Part shown: positions 47,156 through 58,269 of the stretch, one piece after another
Layout of the letters: each line of letters opens with the position of its first letter
How positions within the stretch are numbered: the first letter of the stretch is position 1
NCBI GenBank assembly: GCA_003550325.1
Contig: QKWP01002016.1
Coordinates: forward strand, 1 to 64,000
Origin: Gigaspora rosea
Lineage: Eukaryota; Glomeromycota; Glomeromycetes; Diversisporales; Gigasporaceae
Direction of reading: 5' to 3'
DNA: 64,000 nucleotides
Position numbers and translations under genes: made by a program
The notes under the pieces: model-generated
Database searches by the model: none
Told to the model about the DNA's origin: nothing
What the model saw: only the letters and a program-made list of their open reading frames with translations

Positions 47156-47813
47156 TCCCTTAAACCATCTAGCAGGCAAATTTGCCCGCTAAAATTATTT
47201 TTAAAAAGTTTTTTTGAGTTTTCTTAAAATTTTTTTAAGCTTGACCCCCCTATTTATTGAATAAAATTAAAGATATTCCTTTTATAAATAATATATTTAA
47301 ATTTTATTATTAAATCTTTAATTTTGATCAAGATATTACATTTTTTACAAAACTTATTTTTTAATTTTACTATTAAAATTTTAAAAAGTTTCTTAAAATT
47401 TTATATGTTCCTGAAGAGAAATTTTATAGTTTCTACTAAGTAAAGTCTAAATTTTGCTTAATAAATTATAAAAGTTAAAATAATAAAAGTAGTGTAATTT
47501 TAAATTGTCTACAACTTTGGGTTAAGGTAATAGGGGTTAAATCTTAAATTTTTATTAAGTAAAACTAAAAAAAAAGGAAAAAATTTTTAAATTTAAAATT
47601 TTTTTAAAAAATTATAAACTTTTCTTTTATAAGCAACCTCAAATTTTTTATAAATATTAAGTAAATAAAATAAAGTTTTAAATAGTATAATCATAGTTTT
47701 TATTTAAAAAAAAAAATTATAAAATATTTTTATTTTTAAAAAAAATAGATCAGCATGAATTTATAAAATTTAAGCATGCAAATTTGCCTGCTGAACCTGG
47801 ACGGTTTAAGGGA
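47156..47813. mobile_element. 658-bp TIR element, second member of the CAGGCAAATTTGCC family
   Basis: The ends TCCCTTAAACCATC and GACGGTTTAAGGGA are flanked by TA (47154-47155, 47814-47815). Sub-terminal AGCAGGCAAATTTGCCCGC (left) and GCATGCAAATTTGCCTGC (right) match the palindrome of 8536-9179. The interior is AT-rich and differs from the first member, so only the ends are conserved. Confidence 0.8.
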
Positions 47814-47924
47814 TAAACGTGTTATTCCATACACTATCTCGTATAGATTTACGTGCAGGTTCGTGTGGTTCTATGTCCAAGCTCTCTCGTGTATTGCAGT
47901 ATCATTCCATGCTGCAATTTGTTA

Positions 47925-48335
47925 TAGGGTAATTGCTCATAATTCATTAAAGAACTCGGTAACTTCAGAGAAATATGAATTTGTTTTTTTACTATAATTT
48001 TGCGACCTAATATGTTTGAGTCACCTAAGATAAGTATTTTTGTATTTTACTTGTCCTTTATTATTATAGTTCTCTAATGCAGTACTCACGGGTTTACTTT
48101 CATATATTAGATTTCTATTACCTAAATGTTCATAGCACATAAAATTATTTCCGAACGCGGTAACTTCGGAGAAATTTGGGTTCGGTCTTATTTATTATGA
48201 TCTTGAGATCCTAGTATCTTTGGCACCACCTAAGGTAAACATAATATTTTTTCATATTGTTATGGATCTCTAATGCACTGCTCACGTTTTATTGTTCATA
48301 TATTAATCTTTTACAGCTGCTCTCATAAATTCTGG
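47925..48335 (-). repeat. Satellite array C, second part, inverted
   Basis: Two further monomers (landmarks GGTAACTTCAGAGAAATATG near 47958 and GGTAACTTCGGAGAAATTTG near 48155) resume after the 2.4-kb interruption. Confidence 0.85.
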
Positions 48336-48339
48336 GGCA

Positions 48340-49180
48340 ACTGATAGAAATTCACTAGTTTTTGTCACTATAAACCAGTTTAGTATAATAACGAACTCAG
48401 AAAATAGATAGTTCTTTAGCGTTTAATGCAAATGATATACAATTATACTTCTCTATAATTATTTGGTTTTATTTTATGCAAAAATATGATTATAAAAAAT
48501 TTTATTATAATGTGCTTATACAGAAGTATTTTTTATAAGTTTATTAATGAATTTTTTTAGGATTTAAGCTTTGTGATTATATAGGGGTGTTTATTGAGGA
48601 ATATGACTGTATTTGTAAGTATTTCTATTACAAAATAATTTATTGATTCATTTATTAATATTGGTATAATAATTTTCACGAATGGTAATAACAATAATGC
48701 ATAAATATAAGCTTTAAAACCAGTCTAGAAGTTGTTGAATATTTCAAAATATCCATTCAGCAACTTTATGATTTTAATTATGAGGTATTTAGTAGAATGA
48801 TAACAGATTTTACTTTCTATATGTATAACTAATATCTTGATAATTAATAATAAGGCTACAAGGTTAATTTTTTGGTTCTCATAATACAAAATTGGAAAAT
48901 GGCCAGCAACCCAGCGTTAACCAGCGATACCTCTCGGAAACGAGCAACTATTAACAGGAAATCACGTTGGCACAGGGGCAGGGACTGTGCTGTGGTATGT
49001 TATAGTTGTTAGTATTTAGACAAGCGAGAGGGTTTACGTATAGTGATTTGGCAATTCGAAAGAGAGTGTATGTGATTTAGAATCGATTAGAGGGTTCTTT
49101 ATTTAATAATGATGAAATACTATGGCAAACATGCCTACAAAGTAGAGCGAATACCGCCCGTTTATAATGGCATTTCTGCG
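48340..49180. other. AT-rich DNA with a short GC-richer island
   Basis: At 48898-49005 a GC-richer stretch (GGCCAGCAACCCAGCG.., GGCACAGGGGCAGGGACTG) stands out but has no recognisable coding or RNA feature. The rest is plain AT-rich sequence. Confidence 0.4.
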
Positions 49181-49186
49181 AAAGTA

Positions 49187-49282
49187 TCATATATCCATTT
49201 CTCCCATATCAGCCAGTTATGCCATTTCTCCATATCAACCAGTTATGCTATTTCTTCCATATCAGCCGGTTATACCATTTCG
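49187..49282 (+). repeat. Four tandem copies of a 27-bp unit
   Basis: Unit ATTTCTCCCATATCAGCCAG followed by TTATGCC, repeated about four times with few changes. It lies in an 81-codon open frame (49109-49354), but nine-residue periodicity follows from the DNA repeat and no gene is claimed. Confidence 0.75.
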
Positions 49283-49388
49283 CCAATATTAGTTATTTAT
49301 GCAGAGATTACACGAGCTTTTAATTTTATTTTCAAAAATTTATACTGTATATAAAGACATATAAAATTTTTCTATTGACATCTAAAAA

Positions 49389-49790
49389 AAACACCCAGAT
49401 AGTAAATATAGTCAATAATTTTTTAAAAAATTTTGCAGAATTTGATCCGCCGGGTTATGAGAATCAATTGATTAAGGTTGTTCTTAAGCAGCCCCCTCAA
49501 TGAGATTTGCTAGTGATCGAGGTGCTGCTCAATCATTTCGATTAATCTAATTTAATTGAAATGATTTTAATAATGATTTTGCCGGAAATCATTGTGCAAA
49601 ATGCGGATTTTAAATTTTAGCCAATCAGAATAACTCGATGAAAAAAAAGGTGGTTGTTAACTCCAGGTTTTTTTTTGATTGAAATGATGGATCACGGTCA
49701 ATTTTTTTTAATCAATCCAATCATTTATTAATCATTGAGGTAGGTGCTTGAGAACAACCTAAGTTTGTATGGCCTAACATAATAATTTGA
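49389..49790. repeat. Dispersed repeat family R-A, copy 2, interrupted
   Basis: CACCCAGATAGTAAATATAG and GGTTATGAGAATCAATTGATTAA, then GTATGGCCTAA, match 13613-13707. A 284-bp element is inserted between GATTAA and the GTATGGCCTAA end. Confidence 0.65.
49476..49759. mobile_element. 284-bp Harbinger-like MITE with TAA TSD
   Basis: The ends GGTTGTTCTTAAGCAGC and GTGCTTGAGAACAACC pair and are flanked by TAA (49473-49475, 49760-49762). The related repeat at 13613-13707 lacks the insert. A 3-bp T-A target duplication with GG-starting TIRs fits PIF/Harbinger. Confidence 0.8.
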
Positions 49791-50094
49791 TTTTAGATTA
49801 TTTACCTGCTAATAAATACTAATTAAGTGCTTTATTATGCAAATTATAGACAAATTATTGCAAATTTTAAAATTTAAATTTTTAGTAGTTTTTTTTTTTG
49901 ATGTCAAAATAGTCACACAAATGCTTAGAATTAACATTAGACTTATTATTTTTTTATAATCTACCTTAATATAATTAAAAATAATGTAACAAAATAAATT
50001 ATAGCCAGCATAACAGTTTAGTACTGTAATTCAATAATCATATAATAATGGAATATTATATTCATAACGCCCGTGTTATATACCACCCTATTAT

Positions 50095-50175
50095 TTAAAC
50101 TACCAGTATATTGTTGCAATTAGAGCTAGAGTTAGAATTAGGGTTAGAGTTAGGTTAGGGTTAGGGTTAGTGCTT
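50095..50175 (+). repeat. Interstitial telomere-like tract
   Basis: AGAGTTAGAATTAGGGTTAGAGTTAGGTTAGGGTT-type sequence, the densest TTAGGG run in the window, within ordinary AT-rich DNA. Confidence 0.6.
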
Positions 50176-50401
50176 AGTATAAAATTGTGAGAAGAGTATT
50201 TTTTTAGTTACACTACAGGGGTTAACCTAGTTAAATTTTGAGTTATTTATATAAGGTGTTATATAACACAGTGTTATGATTATAACTTTCCTATAATAAT
50301 ACTTGGTCAACAAAGTTATATTTACTGCCAGAATCAAAATTTTTTATTTATCTTATTTATAGGTGATTTTTGATACCATGTAAATGCTTGCATTTTATTT
50401 T

Positions 50402-50662
50402 TTTAACGCCAATTCCTAAATGATTGTAATGACCAAACTTTATACATTACAAAAGAATTATTCTCTGCTGTTTCTTGATAATAATCAAATACCATATCCT
50501 CATCCTTCTCAATACCAATTCTATGCACATAGCAATAGCAAACATGAAAATTGCATTAGAGCTTCCTTTTTTTACTAAATTTTGAAAATCTGCGGAACTT
50601 AATCGGCTAAAATTGTCTATGATTTTAGTAATTTCATTTGATAACCTTTGTTTAATTGACAT
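50402..50662 (-). pseudogene. Sel1-repeat gene fragment, frameshifted
   Basis: It starts with an ATG at 50662 and a helical head (IKQRLSNEITKIIDNFSRL) like that of Sel1/kinase proteins of this type. After about 33 codons the frame shifts, and the repeat text continues in another frame (CYCYVHRIGIEKDEDMVFDYYQE), ending at a stop near 50402. A single repeat remains. Confidence 0.7.
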
Positions 50663-51369
50663 TTTGAACGCGAAGGAAAAAAATACCCGGCTGCGAACGC
50701 AACGATGTGTAATACATATTTATTACTTATAATGGTTGTATAATATATAATTTATCTATCATAATTGACAATATAATCTAAATTGTATACGCACAGTATT
50801 CAGCTAGTAAACTTCGTTACACTACCCTCAACGAATAGCACTAATTTGTTGCCAATAATAAATATGTACTGTACGCATGTACGATGCAGAAAATCTAAAT
50901 ACCTCTATCACTTTATATAGAATAAAGATTAACTAACACATTAAAAATAACTTAAATTCAGTAGAATGGTTTCTCTGTTAAGTGCGAACATATTATTCTT
51001 TGCGTATTATTCTATGCAAAGAGTTTTGAGAGTTCTAGATCCTTCACTTTATTGAAATTTATAACTTACGAAAATTTACTTCCAAAAAATGCTACAATTG
51101 TGCATGTCCTGCACCGTGCGTACGTACGTATATACTACACTCAACAACAGCCATTAAAAAATATGACATACGTACGTAACATCTGATTTTGCGTTTAAAA
51201 TGTTAAATACAAAAGCCGTAACTCATCAGAAAAAATTACTCAAAACAATAATTCTTTTTATCATCTGAAACTAATTGACATTCAAACATCAGCTGATATA
51301 CAATACTCTGGAATAAAGCATTTATTATCAAAAAATGTGTAGGGATGAAATGGATCAAGTTAGTGATTG

Positions 51370-52530
51370 TTATTAGGAATTGGAGTTGAAATAAATAAGT
51401 ATAAAGCGTTCATACATTATCTGAAGTCTGCTGAGACTAGTAATTATATGAGAATTAGAAAAATTGCCGTTTGTTGCTTTTACGGAAATTGCGTATCACC
51501 GAAAAAATTGAAGCTAAATACGCTAATTGGATTGAATTGAACTTTCCTTAATACCTTTAAATTTTACATTTTAAAAGTTAGAAATTCTTAAATTATTTAA
51601 TCTTTTAGGAAAGGATTATAATTAACATTTATTAATACAAAATAATTGACTTAGGGCATTCAGTTTATAGTTGGTAATTATTCATAATTTAAATAACAAT
51701 AGCAATATTTGTTTTTAAGGAATTCAAAAAATTACACACCGCTACATATATTATTATGAACTAAAGATATCTAACACATTATTTATTTGATACGCTTCAT
51801 TTTGAAAAAAATTTTACAAAGTGAAATAAAGTAATTGATGTTTTGTCCATGGAACTCAGTTAAAAGTATCAAATTATTATGATTATTCAATTTGAAAAGT
51901 TTAAAGAGCGTTAAATATTTAGACAGAGGCGAATTTGATAAAGTATATTCAGCAACATGGATGGACATATTATAATTAGGACTATCAAAAAAAAAACAAT
52001 GGAAGGGAAAAATTGAAATGATAATAACTTTGAAATATTTGGGTATTCATAAATTTAAAGAATCTTTACAGAAGGTTTATGATAATTATTTGAATACGAA
52101 TTTTGACATTTACAAGTCATTCTACGAATCCAAATACTAATAGGTTTATGCAAAAAAATGGAAATCTTCGTAGTTATTTAAAAAAGAATGCCAATACATT
52201 ATCATGAGAAATAGGATTACAAAACATTGCAACAGAGATTAATTATCCATAAAGCTGGATTAGTTCATAGGGCCTTCATATAGGAAATACTTTGCATGAT
52301 GTCCAATAAAAAACTTCCCTTTTATGACATTCCATATGATTTATATTTGGCATCTAATATCTGTAATGGTTCACGTCCAACAATTAAAATTAAATACCTG
52401 ATTATTTAAGCATCTTACCAATAAGTGCAAGCGTATTGCTAGAAATATTTAATAATTGGATAATCGATCTAAATGATCCAAAAATACAGAATTATATGTA
52501 TAATTTAAAAATGCTAAAACTGAAAATGTT
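51370..52530 (+). pseudogene. Decayed Sel1-kinase fusion relic
   Basis: At 51372-51540 one Sel1 repeat is readable (LGIGVEINKYKAFIHYLKSAE). From about 51885 kinase text follows in changing frames: RGEFDKVYSATWMD (glycine loop), LKYLGIHKFKESLQKV, NGNLRSYLKKN, LHIGN (after the HRD position) and PFYDIPYDLYLASNICNGSRP from the C-lobe. The activation segment is deleted and there are many stops. The Sel1-then-kinase order equals the gene at 31706-33672, so this architecture occurred at least twice. The Sel1 fragment at 50402-50662 lies in the opposite direction just upstream. Confidence 0.75.
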
Positions 52531-52539
52531 GCTTTTTCA

Positions 52540-54000
52540 CAATCTACATTTAAAATGCAATCAGTAACATATTATACGAGTAGGTTACTCAACTTTACAA
52601 ACTTACCAAAACTTGAATAATTTAAGTATTTTATATACGCAACCGGTGCAAGCACTTCAGGCATTTCTTTGACACTGAGCCTTTTTAAATGCATAATCGT
52701 TACCATCTCAGTTTTAACCTCCACATGCACTTATAAAATTTTCTCTGTACAGCGTAATTTTTCTAAATGCACATTTTTTACTTGATGTCTTTAATAATAT
52801 TTCTGAGTTATTATTGTATTATTATACTAATTTACAATATATAGATTTATTGATATCTAAGCATTTAGACAATGCAATTCAAACATGTATTTTACTAATA
52901 TTTGTTATACTCAAAAAAATTATGAAATTATATCAAAAAGCAATATACATCATAATAAAGATTCTTAACTTTTTGACATACTATATTTGTTATTTGCTAC
53001 TACCAGATTATAGTAAAATACATATCAGTTCTAGGTAATTCCGCTTTTTTTTTTTAAAGAAAAGAAAACAATATCTATGTTTATTTATTTCTTAAAAGTT
53101 GCATATTTATTATCAGATGCATAAAAATTTTTTCAATTCATACACAATTTTTGTGCCCATAGTTCTTATTTACATTAATGATCTTTCAGGTTACTGTGAT
53201 CATTACATCAAAAAATTTTCATACATATTTTTCTATGAAATTTGAAATTTTAATAAAATTCAATTATAAAAAAAAGACAAAATGAATATAATAAAAAAAA
53301 CAAAAGTTGATATAAACAATTAATAAAATAAATAAAGCAAATTTATTCGATCATACAGTTGTTAGATGAAACTTGGAAGCTTCGTGTTGACGAAATGTGA
53401 AATCTAGTTTCATCTTTAGTCAATAAACCCTTAAATGATGAAATAACAAAATATGACTAAATTGAGAAATTGATTGGGCTTGCCAAAAAGTGGTAAAATT
53501 AATGAAAATTGGCAAACTGATGAATAATAGAATACGATATAAGAAAGGTGACTGAGTACAAAATAAATATTCTACAAACTTTCTTAAATCTGGAATTCAT
53601 TATAACTTTCTTATATCGAAAATATTTATTACGAACTGGTTTGACCGAAATTTTAATTAGACTGAATCCACAGATATCAATTGCCGTCAACATAATGCCA
53701 TAATTATCACTATCTTTGGTATGACAAGATCAAATTTTTTGATAGATTATATTGAAATAAGTATATATCTCCTGTATAATGAAAGCTTGGGACTATATTG
53801 TAAAAACTTTTTAAATTCCATCATAAACATTTATTATAAGGTTTGTTATCTTAATATTAGAAAGCCTAATATGTAAATTTCGAGACCGATTAATAACAGA
53901 TATAATCAAGTAAAAAATAAATAAAATTTACGTGCAAACTATTGTTTATCATACGAGAATTATATATTGTAGCATGAGATTATTCTTGAAAGCTTACATA
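52540..54000. other. AT-rich DNA, no supported gene
   Basis: Open frames of 64-74 codons (52814-53038 +, 53499-53693 -) are hydrophobic AT-driven text. No repeats with clear ends were seen. Confidence 0.4.
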
Positions 54001-54004
54001 GCTT

Positions 54005-55538
54005 TTACATAGTTTTTTCATGAATCTGAAATATTTCATATTCCTCTACTGAAAAGAATGAACGCGCAGGATCATAAGTAGATTTCTCTCTAATTAGTTT
54101 TTCATATATACCGCTAGTGGCATTGCGACAATAACATCTATCATTTTGATTGGAATTATACATATACAGACCACCGGCAAAACCTGGCCCACAATAATCA
54201 CGACAATAAATCGCTTTTTTTGTATTTTTTACACGACTTAAGATAGAAGTTTGGACAGCGCCATTTTTCAATGAAAAAGTAAAGCTCTCTTCGCAACTTT
54301 TATAATTATTAAGTACTTTATTCCATCCAACAGGATTATATCCACCAAGAATTTCATCAGTATCTTTAACTTTTATAACAATTACCAAATTTTTTTGCTT
54401 ATCACATAAATTCCAAAATGAATCACGAGTAAATCCATCTCTACTTCCACGAAGAAGTAATTTAAATTCATATGGATTATTAGTCATAGAATAAGTATCA
54501 GCTTTTTTATCAATCCATGAAGCAATCTCTGCTGCATGTTCTTCGTTGATAACATTCGAAAATGGATCTGTTGATCGATGTGGCAGTTCTTGTGTTAAAA
54601 TCACACGAGGCGGAAGAACTACCAAAGATATTGGTCGATCTGGTGTCATATATCTTTTAACTAAATCATCCCAAAGATTTTCTTCAAGAATATTTTTATA
54701 TGGTTGAATATGATCGTAAATATCACCTCCTGGCATTTGAAAATAACGGATAAGAGGTAAACAATTTTTAAAGTAGATTTTAATGCTAGAATATTTTCAT
54801 CAGACCAATCTTTAGGATTGGATGATAAACCGGGATTCTGTGCAATACCCCATTTGATAATATAATTCCAAATTTTAACTTCCTCCATTTGTAAATCGTC
54901 TCGTTTAATCAATGTAACCAACGCATTTCTTGAAGAGATGTAAAATCTTCGGAATCGAAAACTTTATTTGGATTCTTTATCAAAATATCATTACACCATT
55001 TTTGTAACTTTAAAAGGTTTTTATTTTGGAAACTTTCTTGATAAATACGATTAAAATGTAAACGAAGCCAATGAGCGTTTGATTCAATTAAAAAAATTTC
55101 AAGATATTTAGCCAACTCTTCAAGAATAAGCTCATATGCAACAAACATTAACTCAAAAATAAATGATGCTTCAAGATTTTCCAATAAAACTATTCCTCCA
55201 TAAATATATCTTCATTTTATTGACATTAAGAAATAATGTTAATAATTTTTTTATATAATAAATAATCTTAAATAACAAATAACTTACTTGATAATGATTT
55301 CAAATTGTTGAATAGAAATATTTTTCAAATTAATCGTTTTAATATTATTTTTATCTTTATTAGCTATTTTCAATTCATTGTGAAAATATAAAGATCGATG
55401 TTTTAAAATAGTTGAATGTGCTTGAAATACTTTAGCGCTTGGAGATTCACCAATTTTAATAATTACATTGAAGTCTTCTTTATCTTCAAGAAGTTCAAGA
55501 TAATTATTTGAAAGTTTTTCAAAAAATTTTGCTGCCAT
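54005..55538 (-). pseudogene. BTB-BACK-TLDc protein gene with two single-base frameshifts
   Basis: Exon 1 (55288-55538) encodes the BTB start: NNYLELLEDKEDFNVIIKIG..VFQAHSTILKHRSLYFHNEL. A 78-bp GT-AG intron follows, then exon 2 from 55209: YIYGGIVLLENL, a BACK-like helical region, KIWNYIIKWG, and a C-terminal TLDc domain (FKLLLRGSRDGFT, GGYNPVGW, ENF-type end region; last codon at 54005). BTB-TLDc proteins act as adaptors or oxidation-resistance proteins and are very numerous in Glomeromycotina. Two frame changes break it: one A short in the run at 54925-54927 and one A short at 54765-54769. Both lie in A runs (minus strand), and everything either side stays protein-like, so the cause may be sequencing error or very recent decay. 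Confidence 0.85.
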
Positions 55539-55675
55539 TTAATTGTAAGTTTCTAAATGCTACGTCCGTATGTACGCAATTACAGTTAGGTATACGTACG
55601 TACGCCAATCATTTTGCAATTAACTCTGAATCAGGCTACCCATGTTCAATGTTCCTTCCAATATACCCTTTCGAG

Positions 55676-56400
55676 TAATTCACTATTAAAAGTACCCTGA
55701 GGCTTTAGCCAAACACCTATTGAAGGGCATTTGCCCCTGTGGTAAACCTGGTAGAGTGATACCTGTCCCCCACAGGTATTCACCTACACTTTCGGTAACT
55801 TACGCATTCACCGAGGCAAACAACTTGCAGTCAGGGGGTTACCCTGCAACTGCTACCATTACCTACTACTGCCCTTGTGGAGTTCACTAGATCCCAGTAC
55901 CCAGTCAGTCACTCTTTGGATCCTTTTCCCCAGTTATCCCAGACTACCAATCAAGTTGGCCCGGAAGGATCGGTCTGCCAGGCTTTAGGTTCCTAAGGTC
56001 TCCCTTTCCTTGGTTCATGCTTCTATAACACATGACCTTTTCCTTCGGTACGACTCCGGCGGCCAGGTTGGTAGGCCCCCTTTGCCATAGGGGCTCTTGC
56101 CTGTCCAGTTTTCCGGTCAGTCACCACTAAGATCCTTTTCTCCGGTACCGTCGAAAGTCTAGCTACCTCTCCACTCGGGACTTGCCAAATAAGTTTCTGT
56201 TTCTCCGGTTCCTTGGATTTGTCTTTGTAATGAGACACAATTTCGCCCGAAAGCTCCCATTCAAGATGGTAACCAAGGACTACAGGTAGTGTACCCAACC
56301 AATCGACAAGACACAGTTACCGGAACACAGGTTTATTTTTCAAAAGCATCGCCAGTGGAATTTGAACTCTAGACCTGCCACTTGGGGTGACAACTTACCA
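55676..56400 (-). repeat. GC-rich retroposon-like island with tRNA-like end
   Basis: About 725 bp of near-balanced base composition sits abruptly in AT-rich DNA. On the minus strand its start carries GGCAGGTCTAGAGTTCAAATTCC ACTGGCGA (within 56349-56380), resembling the B box and T arm of a tRNA, preceded by GGTAAGTTGTCACC. This suggests a tRNA-derived SINE-like head. A 91-codon frame (56023-56298) has no known domain. The tail end near 55676 has no clear poly-A and no target duplication was found. Confidence 0.5.
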
Positions 56401-56652
56401 ACTTCCATTAATATATATAGTTTTTAAGATTTTTTTTTATTATTATTAAAATGCCATAGTTGAAACTTTATTTAAGTAAAAAGAATAATAAAATTTACAT
56501 TTAAAGATTTCAAAACTACATTTGTATTACTGTAAACAGGCACCCAATGTGACATTATACCCCCTATTATCTATATATGCTATGATTAATTATTTCAAAT
56601 TAATTAACTAGCTAGAATAGGTTGGAGGAGACCTCTGGCATATATCATGACA

Positions 56653-58069
56653 TTATTGTATACAGTTTGTTAGAGAAAAACCTTGTAGAACCCATTTTTC
56701 TATAAAATAAGAGAAATCTATATGAGATATATTTGATGTTGATGTAATTGTTGTATGGAGTGTTCTTGGAAAAAAATATTTTCTTTTTTTTATTTTTGAA
56801 GTTATATTGCGAGCATGTTCCCATTGATGTTGAAAGATATTTTGAGAAGACAAAATAATATTTTGGAACCAATCCAAGAGATTGTTAGACAGATTAGTAA
56901 GGAATAATTTAGTTTGTTTAGTAGTGAGTGATTTAATATTTTCAAAAACATTAGAAGAGTAAATTCCAATGATATAGTGTAGAAGAAGGTTATATTTTGG
57001 GCTAGGTGTGTTAAGTGTGAATTGGAGAAGAATATTAAGAATTGTAACTGGGGATATAGTAGTAATTTTGAGAGAAGTAAGTGTTTCAGTAATTATACTA
57101 ATTATAGATTGTTGGATATTATTGTTATTGTTTGAACAGATAAGTATATGTAGAGTATCTTCAGTATCAGAGCAGTGAGAGCATTTTGAAGTAGGATATA
57201 AATATGGGTAGCGAATATGAAGGTTTTCCATTGTTGGGAGATTATTAGTTAAGATTTTAATTCTGAAAGAATATTTAGAATGATTGTATTCAAGTGTGTT
57301 TAGAATGGCAAAACAAAGTGTTCAATTAATTTCAAATGTGTTTTTAAATATTTTAAGAGTAGTCCAGGAGTATAGCTCTTGTATAGTATATATGTTTTTA
57401 ATAAAAGTACATATTTTGGAAGGAATAAGGTGATTGTTCCACATAAAATAGATTGGTAAATTTAGAAAATTATGGGTAATTTTGAGTATTGGTTTGTTAG
57501 TTCCACGTTTTGCAAGTAGGTCTGCTTGATTATGAAAAGAATTAAGGTGTGATTTAACTTTGTGTAAGGTAAATGAGATGTTTTTGATATATTTAATTTG
57601 ATTAATAATAGATATGATATCCCAATTTTTGTTTTGTATAGTTTTAGAAGAGTGTATTTGTTTTAGATTTTTGATTGCAGTATTGTTATCTAAATGAATA
57701 TTTATATGTGTATTATTAGGAATTGTAAGGAAAAGGGAAATAATTGCTTCAAGTTCAGTTCATGTTGAATCTGGATATGGAGTAGTAGCTGTATTGAATT
57801 TAATAGAGGTATTGTTTTTACAAATCTAGCCAATACCAGATTTGATATTTGAAGATTGTAAATTTTGGATTGAAGCATCTGTATAGAAGTGAAGATCTTG
57901 TGAAGTTAGATTTTGAATGAGTGTCAAAAGACTAGTAAGTTGATGTTGGTAGATAGTATGATTGGTTAGATGGTGTATAAGCTGTATCTCTTGTGTAGGA
58001 ATATAAATTTGTAGTATGGAAGTTTTTAAGATTACTATACATATTTTTATATAAAAAGGTTTTAGTATT
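56653..58069 (-). pseudogene. LINE (non-LTR) 3' part: RNase H and terminal zinc-knuckle region
   Basis: One frame from 58069 to 56653 reads an RNase H domain with Asp in HFYTDAS, Glu in TELEAI, Asp in HLDNNTA and Asp in HNQADLLAKRG. This is followed by a conserved W-rich segment and the Cys/His region KCSHCSDTEDTLHILIC typical of the end of fungal LINE ORF2. Three in-frame stops interrupt it: TAG at 57826-57828, TGA at 57760-57762, TGA at 57322-57324. Reverse transcriptase and endonuclease parts are missing, as in 5'-truncated copies. Confidence 0.85.
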
Positions 58070-58119
58070 TAAAAAATTTATATAACATTTTTTAGATTAT
58101 AACAATAACATCTGGGTGC

Positions 58120-58190
58120 CAGGTGCCCTTGGTTGGTCTTAAGATGTTACGAGAACCAATTAATTTTATTTGCATGGCCTTAAAATAAAA
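58120..58190. repeat. Dispersed repeat family R-A, diverged end
   Basis: GATGTTACGAGAACCAATTAATTTTATTTGCATGGCCTTAAAAT matches the diagnostic end of R-A with several changes. It is preceded by CTGGGTGCCAGGTGCCC. Confidence 0.45.
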
Positions 58191-58269
58191 AAGTTTTTAT
58201 ATTAGTTATGTTAACTTTACCAAATTACACCTTTTTACTATATATATATATATATATTACATGTTTATA

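Noticed and set aside
56023-56298. 91-codon minus frame in the GC-rich island as a protein gene
   Set aside because: GC-rich DNA gives long frames by chance, there is no recognised domain, and the island has a tRNA-like start that fits a retroposon better.
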